NCBI GenBank assembly: GCA_003993805.1
Contig: RSEF01000004.1
Span: 22,812,922 to 22,876,921 of the forward strand
DNA from: Himantopus leucocephalus
Taxonomy: Eukaryota; Chordata; Aves; Charadriiformes; Recurvirostridae
Direction: 5' to 3'
DNA: 64,000 nt
The position numbers were made by a program, and so were the translations under genes. This document shows positions 23,171 to 32,639 of this stretch, piece by piece; position 1 is the stretch's first letter; every line of letters begins with the position of its first letter. Under the pieces are notes generated by a model. That model was given only the letters and a program-made list of their open reading frames with translations. It searched no databases and was not told the origin of the DNA.

Positions 23171-23197
23171 TGTCATCCAGGAAGGCAATTATGTAGA
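23171..23197 (-). other. Possible 27-nt micro-exon (minus strand)
   Basis: On the minus strand an acceptor (…ATGCTGTTTTAG) precedes 27 nt and then GTAAGT. One frame is open and reads YIIAFLDD with split codons at both ends. The pyrimidine tract is modest. Confidence 0.12.
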
Positions 23198-25274
23198 CTA
23201 AAACAGCATGACCTATCAGTAGAGGACAAGCTTTTCTCTGATAATCTCACTTGACCACTGCATCTGTAACTGATCAGTCCAGTTCTCCTGTGAGATTGAT
23301 TAGAAGGGGCCAGTTCTCAGTTTTACATTGAAGATGAGTTTTATTTATTGGGTACTATTCTGTCAGGAAAGAAACAAATGTCTTCTATCCCAGGAAGGTG
23401 AAATGAAACTTAGAGCATTTTGCTGTTCCCTTATATTATAATATGTGAGCAGTCATCGTTTTGGCCAGCTAAATTATCTTTTCAAGAAATCTGTCTTCTT
23501 AATTTTTTCTGTTCCTTTCAGATAGTTTTGAAAACTGCTTTCATACCTAGGATATGAAGAATCATAGGAACAGCTTTACAAAGGTATTTCTCTCTGTTCT
23601 CTTTTATCTTTACCTCAGGTAGGCATTTAGCTACACTTAAACTTTATTCATGTGCTTATGCATACTTTTAAAACTAAGATATGTAGAATATGTTAAAAAG
23701 ATGTTTGTTTCCCTGTGTAAAACTTTAAAGGTTACTGCTAAAATGTGCTACATATTGCTATTTTTTAATTGAATGAAGAGAACCTTGCAAATGAAAAGCT
23801 GATTTTTTTTTTTTCTAGAGATACAAAAAAAAATTCTTGCTGCATTCTTATTTATGGAATTGTATTGAGGAGTTAGAAATGTAGATGGAACTATCTGAAA
23901 AACTGGACAAATAGTTGTGAGTTTTAAGCATGAGTAATATTAATAAAGTAAGATTTTTTTTGTTATTCATAGAAAACAGAAATACTACATGTTTGGCTAG
24001 CCAGTCGTGTTATGTTAGCTGTAGAGAGCAAGTCTGCCATTGCCTTCTCTACATTCTCATTGATACGCAGGACAATGGTTATGTGAGTTTTAATGGATGG
24101 AGAATTTTTTTTTTACATATGCCATGACTTCTTGGGAGACATCCAGAGTCACGGGATATAAGATTAAGCTTATCCACAGAAAATAATTGACTTCCCAATT
24201 AATATTATTATAAAGCCTATAATTTACCAACTTTGACCATCTGGCCAGCTCTACTTTTCTCTTTTCAATGTCAGTTCCTCCTGTTTATCCTTGGCTAGCG
24301 AGCTCCTTTAGCCTGATACATTTTCATCTCTATTATGGACTTGTAACCATGGCTTACAACTGAATGCACATCCTAACCACATTTACTATTCAGGAAATGA
24401 AGAGCTTTGTGGGCAGAGCATTTTAAAATTGATTAGCCGGGGTGAAAGTATTTGTTGTTCACAACAACTCAGCACAGCAGTTAATTCATGACCAACTCAG
24501 ATTCTATTAGGAAGGCCTGTTGAAAATATTGTTATTATTGTGAGTCCCAATTAGTGAGTATAAATTATTTGTTTGCTGAAATAAGGGACATAGGATTTTC
24601 AGAAGGTTTAATCTGTCTATTTCAGTGGAAAACTTGGTAAATCATATCACCAGAGAACCGTAGTTCCAACCCATGAGTGTTCTGGAAATAATCTGTAACC
24701 GTGATGGACTATTTCAGTCTAGACATAGGGAGATTCTTAGTGAGAAATCATTACCATAATTATTTTGGGTATTAGATACCAATTTTCTATTATTAAGACA
24801 GAAATTATATGTCTGTCTTAACATATCATTTCTGTATCAATTTTCAGATATAAATGCATACAAGAGTCTCATAAAAGCAATGTATCTGTGACACAAAACT
24901 TCTCTGGAAACTGTTTCAAAGATCTATTAGAGACTATATTATTCTGGCATTTTTCTTGAGCATTTAATCGCGTCTCATCTCTGGAGCAAAGACTTGTTTT
25001 CAGTCTATAGCACTAAACCAGCCATTAAATAATGAAAAACAGAAAAGGAAGAAATGTTTTGATGAAGAAAGGGTTGTTGAAGGGTTAATTTGTTTTCAAA
25101 TAAAATTTGCTGCTCTGTGCAAAGGGAAGGGAAGTTTTTTGTGCTTCTTTTATCAGATTCCTCCCACTGCTCCAACTGTGCTCTGTTTTTTCCGATTTTC
25201 TCTAGAAGGCAAATCTGAGTGTGGTGATCAAAGATGCACAATTACATATTATTCACCTGAGCTGTTCCACCACT

Positions 25275-25306
25275 TAATATTGATACTATTTAATATTGAT
25301 ACTATT
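25275..25306. repeat. Exact tandem duplication of a 16-mer
   Basis: TAATATTGATACTATT occurs twice in direct succession (25275-25290 and 25291-25306) without mismatch, which suggests a recent local slippage event. Confidence 0.9.
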
Positions 25307-25326
25307 TAAAAATCTTCTTTTCCAAG

Positions 25327-25381
25327 TTTCTCTAACTTTCTGATGGACTTTTGGGTCCTAAGGCTGTCTCCACTGCTATTG
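25327..25381 (+). other. Candidate 55-nt exon
   Basis: Acceptor AAAATCTTCTTTTCCAAG ends at 25326 and donor TTG|GTGAGT starts at 25382. One frame is open and hydrophobic (FSNFLMDFWVLRLSPLLL). It lies about 350 bases upstream of the recursive-splice-like site at 25728. Confidence 0.13.
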
Positions 25382-25699
25382 GTGAGTATACAGGACCAGG
25401 CTTCAGACGTTTAGCAAGCTGCATTCTAAAAATTAGTCCAGGTACATTTAGGAGTAATGATAATCCAGTGTTCTTACTATAATGTTAAACGTGTATTAAT
25501 CATGATCATTTATGGTACAGTTTAACTAATATTTAGCATAAATTGCCATCTAAACCCATTACCAAATAGCATGGTAACAACCATTAACTAGCAGTATGCT
25601 TCAACCTTTCCCCAGTGATAAATAATAAACTGCAATTTTACATTCACATCAATATTTGTTTCTATCTACATTCCTATTATTTGAAACATTGCCTTGCAC

Positions 25700-25733
25700 A
25701 TTTTTTTATTACTCATCTTGCACACAGGTAAGT
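25700..25733 (+). promoter_or_regulatory. Recursive-splice-site-like element (acceptor fused to donor)
   Basis: A T-rich tract (ATTTTTTTATTACTCATCTTG) leads to CACACAG|GTAAGT with the junction at 25727/25728. The acceptor AG is directly followed by a perfect consensus donor, giving a zero-length exon. This is the known form of recursive splice sites in long introns, including several long neural genes of vertebrates. Whether it is used depends on this being plus-strand intronic sequence, which I infer but cannot show. Confidence 0.3.
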
Positions 25734-26319
25734 TAAAAAACCACCACCCATTTCGTTTCTTAAAGTACTCATCATTACTTTGACTGAAATATCATAAAGG
25801 CATTGAATTCTGACATTGGTGTAGTTAACTACATGAACAATGAAAAAGCTGTTCCTAACACAGAAAATAAATGATGAAACTTTATTTCATTATTTTTGCC
25901 AGACCATTGCATCTTACTGTAAAACAGACAAACTGTAAAAGTTAGTGGATCATATAATTATAGTTGAAATACAGTAGGGGAAAAATGAACATATTTAAAT
26001 GCCCCTTTTCAGATGAATAGCTCAGCAATGTGCACTATGTAGGCAGCAATTGTGCTGAACGCAGCAAGTTCTGAGTTCCATGTCGTGCTAAAACAAATTA
26101 TTCAAGTAACAACGGAGGTGAAAACTCTTTCAGGAGTAGATTACACAATCAGCTAAATCCAGATATAATACTCTTAAATACCAGTACATCTTGATTTCAA
26201 ATTGGACTTAAATTCTATATTATGTTATGCAGAAAATAAGGCTAGAGTTGTACTTAGCATTTCATTCTAAAGTATCTGGCTTTGTAGTGAAGCTGGACAT
26301 GCATTTTTTAACAGAGTAT
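25734..26319. other. Unique AT-rich DNA, nothing recognised
   Basis: No gene, repeat or clear motif seen. Confidence 0.6.
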
Positions 26320-26413
26320 TTCCTCCCTCCCTTCCTCTCTTCCTCCCTTCCTCTCTTTCTTTCTGTTTTTCTTCCTCCCTTCCTCTCTTTCTTTCTGTCT
26401 TTCTGTCTTTCTC
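26320..26413. repeat. Homopyrimidine (CCTTCT)n-like microsatellite
   Basis: About 94 nt almost entirely C and T on the plus strand (TTCCTCCC, TTTCTTTCTG motifs), including a longer period in which a block beginning TTCCTCCCTTCCTCTC and ending TTTCTTTCTG occurs twice. Such tracts can form triplex (H-DNA). It ends in CTCAAATTAG, so it would also serve as a very long polypyrimidine tract. Confidence 0.9.
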
Positions 26414-27440
26414 AAATTAGAAAAAAATACCAAGCAGTCAAGAGAATCCATTCTTCCTAAGTTTTAGAAAGCTCAGACAAAAGACAAGACCCCCGTGACC
26501 AAGACCTACCTAGCATGAAAGCTATGGTGTTAGAAAGCAGCAACACAATTATTTTAATTTGAGCCAGACAAATTTATTATAACTTGGTAAATCTTCTAGG
26601 AGCCAAATGACTACTTTCAGCTTCTATTATAGCTGATAAATCAGAGTAAAATGATTCCCACTGATTCCTTGCAAACTGGATCATGTCCTTACTGTGTTCC
26701 TGTGAATAACACTAGGTTTTCAGTCCCGTCAAGACTAGGAGGGGCACTTCAATAGTGTGTCTGATTTATTATTTTGTACTGGCCAGTATCCAGAGTATCA
26801 GAGGGAAGAAAAAAGGAAAAAAAAAAAAAAAAGTAGTAATTTGCTAAATGCATATTTATGCTGCTACAGGAAAGGGCAAATAAATTGGGAGTGGTATGCT
26901 GACATGTAATGCAGAGAAGAAATAGGTTAATAATTAAGATAAGGAAGTATAAGTCACTAGAATGGTGAGTAAATTATATAGTGTCTATACATTTAGAAGG
27001 CAAACCTAACAGAAATATCAGAAAAGATGGGAGTCTTTAAGAACCTTGCTTCTAATGGCTTCTCTTTGTGTTTTTTCCATAACCTGGTACTTTATATTTT
27101 AGAACTTTTAATTTATACTGGAGAACACAGGACAGTGTAAACCGAAGGAAAAGTTTATATACCAACTTGTGTATGTTATGTAATTGATGTGGAACAGACT
27201 TTCTGGTTTGCATGTCTGTCTGTGATGTTTATTCAGTGAAATGTGTATTTTGCTGAAGCATGGGGTCTGTCTTTGACTCTTGAAAAATCTTTTAGAGCAT
27301 AAGTTGACAGAATACATTACTTTCTAGTTTTTTAGTAGTCATCGTGACCTATGTGATCAAATGGAAGTAGTTGAAAGTCAAGATATACCATGGAGTAAAG
27401 GTGAGGCTAAAACTTAATGTAATCTGAATATTTTTCATAG
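26414..27440. other. Unique AT-rich DNA with an A-run
   Basis: An A-rich run lies at about 26814-26832. No gene or named repeat seen. Confidence 0.6.
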
Positions 27441-27746
27441 ATCATAGAATGGTTTGGGTTGGATAGGACCTTAAACATCATCTTATTCCAACCCCCCCTC
27501 CATGAACAGGGACACCTTCCACTAGACCAGGTTGCTCAAAGCCCCATCTAGCCTGACCTTGAAAAATTCAAGGCATCCACAACTTCTCTAGGCAACCTAT
27601 TCCAGTGTCTCACGACCCTCAGAGTAAAGAATTTCTTCCTAATATCAAATCTAAATCTACCCTCTTTCTGTTTTAAACGATGACCCCTCATCCTATCACT
27701 ACACTCCCTGATAAAAAGTCTCTCCACATCTTTCCTGTAGGCCCCT

Positions 27747-28088
27747 TTAGGTACTGGGAGGGGCTATAAGGTCTCCCCAGAGCCTTCTCTTCTCCAGGCT
27801 GAACAATTCCAGCTCTCGCAGCCTGACTTCATAGGAGAGGTGCTCCAGCCCTCTGATCATTTTCGTGGCCCTCCTCTGGACCCCCTCCAACAGTTCCATC
27901 TCCTTCTTATGTTGGGGTCCCCAGAGCTGGACACAGTACTTCAGGCGGGGTCTCATGAGAGCAGAGTAGAGGGGCAGAATCACCTCCCTTGACCTGCTGG
28001 CCACACTTACTTGGTGCAGACCAGGATACGGTTGGCTTTCTGGGCTGCAAGCGCACATTGCCCAATCATGTTGAGCCAACAGCCCCAA
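27747..28088 (-). pseudogene. CR1 ORF2 C-terminal domain fragment
   Basis: Open frame of 113 codons containing the conserved CR1 block after the polymerase: REVILPLYSALMRPRLKYCV, then QLWGPQHKKEMELLEGVQRR and LEHLSYEVRLRELELFSLEK. It terminates after GDLIA through a frameshift. The remainder of the usual C-terminus is still recognisable in other frames down to about 27570 (the region encoding [12 protein letters not shown]). Inactive relic inside the LINE. Confidence 0.9.
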
Positions 28089-28204
28089 GTCCTTCTCCTC
28101 AGGGTTGTCTTCAATCCATTCTCCACCCAGCGTGCATTTGTGTATGCGTTTGCCTCAAGACACATGCAAGACCTTGCACTTGGCCTTGGTGAACTTCATG
28201 AGTT

Positions 28205-28623
28205 TCACATGCATGCCCAACTCTCAAGCCTGTCCAGGTCCCTCTGAATGGCATCCCTTCCCTCCAGTGTGTCGACTGCACCACACAGCTTGGCGTCATC
28301 AGCAAACTTGCTGAAGGTGCCTTCAATCTCACTGTTCATTTCACCAACAAAGATGTTGAACAGTACCGGTCCCAATACCCCTGAGGAACACCACTCATCA
28401 CTGGTCTCCACTTGCACATGGAGCTGTTGACCGCAACTCTTTGAGTGCAGCCATCCAGCCAATTCCTTATCCATCGAGTGGTCCATCTGTCAAATCCATG
28501 TATCTCCAATTTAGAGACAAGGATGTTGTATGGGGTGGTGTCAAATGCTTTTCCAGTCAGCAGGAACTTCACTGGACTGCCATGACTTCTGAAATATGAT
28601 GGATAGTGGCTTAGCAACTTCAT
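28205..28623 (-). pseudogene. CR1 reverse transcriptase core, frameshifted
   Basis: Two overlapping frames carry the palm of the polymerase. The 5' part (28623-28336) has [19 protein letters not shown] and ends in SGVPQG. The 3' part (28486-28205) resumes with [10 protein letters not shown] and the catalytic FADD box at about 28306-28295. A small deletion between PQG and VLGPV, around 28360-28380, shifts the frame. The catalytic Asp pair is retained but the protein could not be made intact. Confidence 0.92.
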
Positions 28624-29178
28624 CTGCCAGTTTCCTCAGGACCCGCAGGTAGATTTCATCAGGTCCCATGGACTTGTGTACCTTCAGGTTCCTTAGATGG
28701 TCTTGTACTTGATCTTCTCCTACAGTGGGTGGGTTTTCATTCTCCCAGTCTCTGCCTTTGCCTTCTGTGACTTAGGTGGTGCAGCTAGAACACCTGCTGA
28801 TGAAAACTGAGGCAAAAAAGTCATTGAGTACCTCAGCCTTCTCTATATTCCAGGTAACCAGGTGCACCATTTCCTTCTGGAGAGGGCTCACATTTTCTCT
28901 AGTCTTCATTTTATCAGTGACAGTGACAGATTAGTGAAAGTAGAAGCTTTTCTTGTCGCCCTTGATGTCCCTGGCCAGATTTAATTCTATCAGGGCTTTA
29001 GCTTTCCTAACCTGATCCCCGGCTGCATGGAAAATTTCTTTGTATTCCTCCCAAGCTACCTGTCCTTGCTTTGACCCTCTGTAAGCTTCTTTTTCGTGTT
29101 TGAGTTTGCCAAGAGCTCCTTGTTCATCCGTGCAGGCCTTCTGGAATTTTTACCTGATTTCCTCTTTGTTGGGATGCA
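28624..29178 (-). pseudogene. CR1 linker between endonuclease and polymerase, decayed
   Basis: This stretch is continuous with the LINE at the nucleotide level but has no long open frame; stops and indels interrupt it. It corresponds to the region between the end of the endonuclease and the fingers of the polymerase. Confidence 0.75.
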
Positions 29179-29441
29179 TCACTCCTGAGCTTGGAGGAGG
29201 TGATCCTTGAATATTAACCAGCTTTCTTGGGCCCCTCTTCCCTCCAGGGCTTTATCCCATGATACTCTACCAAACAGATTCCTGAAGAGGCCAAAGTCTG
29301 CTCTCCTGAAGTCCAGGGTATTGAGCTTGCTATGCATCCTCCTCACTGCCCTAAGGATCTTGAACTCCACCATCTCATGGTCACTGCAGCCAAGGCTGCC
29401 CTTGAGCTTCACTTTCCCCACCTCTCCTTGCTGGTGAGAAC
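29179..29441 (-). pseudogene. CR1 endonuclease C-terminal fragment at the truncation point
   Basis: The open frame (29565-29179) begins in flanking DNA and enters CR1 homology at about 29440. It then reads KLKGSLGCSDHEMVEFKIL, FRRADFGLFRNLFGRVSWDK and ALEGRGAQESWLIFKDHLLQ. SDH is the conserved C-terminal endonuclease motif. The part N-terminal to this is not CR1 and marks the 5' truncation. Confidence 0.9.
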
Positions 29442-30228
29442 AAGGAAGAGTATGAGCGTTATCAAGCTGTTGAAGCACAGAAAGTAAGAGTAACATTTTC
29501 ATCATGAACAGCCAGTCTTTCATTTCCAATTTTACTCTAATGAAGCAGGTTTCCATTATTGACATTACAGATATTAAATTGTTATAGCAAGGACCAGTTT
29601 AATTATACACTCAGAAAGAACTTGAGAAAACGTAATTCACATTTGTCTCTCTCTGTATGGTATGTTAATTTCTATAGTTATATGTTTTTCAGAAAGAGAA
29701 CTTTTTTGGAGGAATGGTTATCTAAATAGAGAAAATTAACAAATAAAACCACTAATAAAAGAGTTGAACCTTGATAGGAAACCTATTTAAGATTTAGTAC
29801 TGTGCCTCTTAACAGCGGTACCCTGGTACCCTGACACTTAGATGCAACACTGAATAGGCTTCTCAAAAATACGTGTGACAGAGGCCAAATCCTGACTTTA
29901 GTGATATTGACATAAACCATGATAATCTTGTGGCCAGAGAAATAGGCACATGTCAGAACTCTACAATACTTTTTTGTAAAACTCACTGGACATGGAAACG
30001 AGCTGTATCTATTGACTATCTTACATTTCATTTGATACCCATTTCCTAAAAGATTCTTCTGCATTAGGAAATTATCTTCAATGCACAGTATTTGATTACC
30101 TCATATTAGTAGATCTGTGCTCATTATTGCTTGATAGCAGATTGATATTTAATGAACAACACCAGTGCTCATTCTTTGCTCATTTTTGACAAACTCTCAC
30201 GCTTGCATTTAACACCATTTTCTTTCAG
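29442..30228. other. Unique AT-rich DNA flanking the LINE
   Basis: No gene recognised. No obvious target-site duplication matches the sequence before 27441, which is usual for CR1. Confidence 0.6.
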
Positions 30229-30256
30229 AGAAGCACTGTAGCAATCATCAGGCAAG
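30229..30256 (+). other. Candidate 28-nt micro-exon
   Basis: Strong acceptor (ACACCATTTTCTTTCAG, ending 30228) and donor CAAG|GTAGGC (30257). Two frames are open: RSTVAIIRQ plus one base, or KHCSNHQA with split codons. At 28 nt it would shift frame when included, so if real it belongs to a fixed exon chain or a non-coding RNA. Confidence 0.18.
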
Positions 30257-32525
30257 GTAGGCTTCTTATGTGCATCTTTCTGGACTTCAAGTAGCTACTT
30301 CAAGATGTGGTTAATGTGCTGTAAAAACCACAGAGAGGTTATTTATTAAGTTATTTCTGATCAGTCTTGAAAGAGTTGCCATAAAAAGAAGTATATGGGA
30401 GGAGGTCACTGTCGTATATACTGTGTATAACATTAGTCTCTGATCAGCATATGAAACCATATGGATATCCATGCATACGTATTTCATCACATAGAAGAAA
30501 GCAGACACTTCTGAAATTCTTTTGTGATCGTTCTTTACTGAACACACTTAATGGCAGTGGCCTACTAGATAAGGCAGTTCAATGACATATAGCCAGATGA
30601 GGATCTCTGAAGCACCTTGAAATACACAGGTGTGTTCACCACACAGGACAAGCAGATTAAGGATATATGTCCTTAAACGTTAGTATTTATAATTTGTATG
30701 CAAGTACTGTTGTGCTTTTTGTGTTATTTATAGAATTACATTTTTCAGCCAACTTCATCTTGTAGATAAGAGAAACCATAAATTGACAGCAAACAGAATG
30801 TCACTGCGGTACCATTATTTGTGTCAAAGATATCATGCCTTCATTGGAAGGCTAGCAGGAAGATTCAGGAGAGTAAATAACATTGTGTACCAATTCTAAA
30901 AATTTCTAATTTATTACCTTTTCCCGTAAATCTGCATTGTAACTTACATTCACTTTCAAATCAGTAAACACAGGGTTTCCTTTTCCTTTTGAGTAGATAT
31001 CACTAAAAGGCAAGAAAGAATATCTAAGTCTGCTCTGCTCTGTTGTCCGAGCTTCTTGGAGTGTGGGAAGAAAAAATATTATTACTCTGATAGCAGTACT
31101 GGAAACATTTACAGTGTTTATTTTAGCTAAGGAAAGTTGTCATGCCTTATGGAAATCAGTTAAGAGGGAGTATATTCTGTACAGCCCCTCTGTAACATCT
31201 GTATTTTCTAGCTCCCCTTCTAGCCCTCATTTAACATGTATGAAATTTAATCAAAGTTCTCCAGATTAAAAATTAAGCATGGATGAATCTGTTCCAAATA
31301 TAAAATTCCAAAAGTTTTTCTCAACTGTGAATTAAGCTAATTTCTTTTTTCCTTTTCCCAACTCCTCTGAGATTTTTTTTTTCATTCCTCATTACATTGT
31401 CTTAATCACCTTTATGTTATCTTGCCCACAGCACAAGCCTCAAAAATCACTGGGTAAAATGTCAAAGTCTGTAAATGCTGGTCTGTCCTCAGTTTTTGTG
31501 ACGCCACTACCGCATGGTTTAGAAACTGTTGTGGTAAAGCTTCTAACGGATATAGTTCTGATGTCAAAAAGATGTTCATCTCAATGCAACTCATTAAGAT
31601 GGGTTCTAATTAAAGACCTACTTTGAAGGTAAATTTAGAAAGGGGACTTGGCTTTTAACTGCATCTCTGCAGGTTTGCTTCCACCTTTCAGTCATTTCTG
31701 ATAGTTGTATAATCTCCATGAAGCTGCTGTCTGAGTTCAATATTCAGATCCTGTTTCAGTGCTTCAGTTTCTGTCAGTAGACTCCTACCTGCCTTCTACC
31801 AGCTGCGCACTACATCTGCCTGGAACCATTTAGCTTTAGATGCTGTTGGGAATGTAAGACTAGCTCAAATAAGTGTTTAGGAGCCTTGGTTTTTGGACCC
31901 CAGATAAGAATCCAGAAGCCTGGTTGCAAACCCTGGTGCTAGGTTTGCCCAGATGCTCAGTCTGGCATTTTTTCCATCTGCCCTGAATTGTCCCAAATAG
32001 ATTTCTGCTCAGGATTGGCAAGCTATTGGCAATACAGTATGTTTCTAAACTAAGATGCACTATCAGCAGGCTACTCTGTGTGATCCCTATTGCAGATTCT
32101 CTTTGCAGTCCTCAGCAGTAAAATAAATGGGTGTGTTACAGTGCTCATTTTCCTTCCCCCTTCCTTTTCCTTCCTTTTCCCCTTCTCACTCCTGAAGAGC
32201 TAGAGTACCCAGGCAAACTTGTTTAATGGCCTACAATGAAACAGTTTGCAAAAGAGTAGTGAATTCCTTCTTATTTTGAAATATAGGTATGGAAATGGAG
32301 CCATGAGGACACTAACTAGGAAACTTTGGTCACACCACTGTTCTAGAAAACAGAGAGGACCATATTGCAGCAGCAACTCTAGAGCAAGTTTTCTCACAAG
32401 GCAATTAAACAGGTAAGGGAATCAGCTTTATGTTGAACCAGAGACACAATTAACAGTTTGCAGAAATATAGCGTACCGTAGAAAGTGGATTTACTCTAAC
32501 TATTTTTCAGTTTCTTCTTTTGCAG
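30257..32525. other. Unique AT-rich DNA
   Basis: No gene or named repeat recognised. Open frames of 60-70 codons on both strands around 31412-31626 and 32200-32397 show no known domain. Confidence 0.6.
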
Positions 32526-32639
32526 TTTTCCTTTGCTGTATTCCTTCTGAAGTACATTGGTTACTATGGAAACAGCAGTGTCATTGGCATGGGTCTAAGC
32601 ATGCTGATGTCCACTACAACAGTAATAAGCCAATTTCTT
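32526..32639 (+). other. Candidate terminal exon encoding a hydrophobic segment
   Basis: Acceptor with a long pyrimidine tract (CAGTTTCTTCTTTTGCAG, ending 32525). The phase-0 frame runs 38 codons to TAA at 32640. It reads FSFAVFLLKYIGYYGNS and then IGMGLSMLMSTTTVISQFL, which has the look of one or two membrane-spanning stretches close to a C-terminus. A second frame is also open through most of the segment, which weakens the case. No AATAAA lies close downstream. No family assigned. Confidence 0.2.

Larger units (their letters stand above)
23022..25326. other. Unique AT-rich DNA with splice-like elements
   Basis: No gene or repeat family recognised. Contains a possible 27-nt minus-strand micro-exon (23171-23197), a pyrimidine-rich CTCAG|GTAGGC junction at 23618/23619, and an exact tandem duplication of a 16-mer at 25275-25306. 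Confidence 0.55.
27441..29441 (-). mobile_element. CR1 LINE, 5'-truncated, about 2.0 kb
   Basis: Non-LTR retrotransposon of the CR1 clade. The 3' end is at 27441 (ATCATAGAATGGTTTGGG, the reverse of CCCAAACCATTCTATGAT), with the usual CR1 3' UTR landmarks AAGGTCC…CCAACC. Going 5' on the minus strand come the C-terminal domain, reverse transcriptase (SGVPQG and FADD motifs) and the end of the endonuclease domain (GSLGCSDHEMVEF). Homology stops near 29441, so ORF1 and most of the endonuclease are absent, as expected from incomplete reverse transcription. Several frameshifts and stops make it inactive. It is longer than the other three copies in the window. A full CR1 is about 4.5 kb. Confidence 0.95.

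Noticed and set aside
26320..26413. CRISPR-like or satellite array
   Set aside because: It is a simple C/T microsatellite; no conserved repeat-spacer structure exists, and CRISPR is not expected in a vertebrate genome.
27989..28430. Plus-strand ORFs of 60-78 codons
   Set aside because: They are antisense shadows of the CR1 polymerase on the minus strand.
29179..29565. 128-codon minus-strand ORF as a host gene
   Set aside because: From about 29441 downward it is the CR1 endonuclease end (GSLGCSDHEMVEF). The N-terminal part is flanking DNA read by chance.
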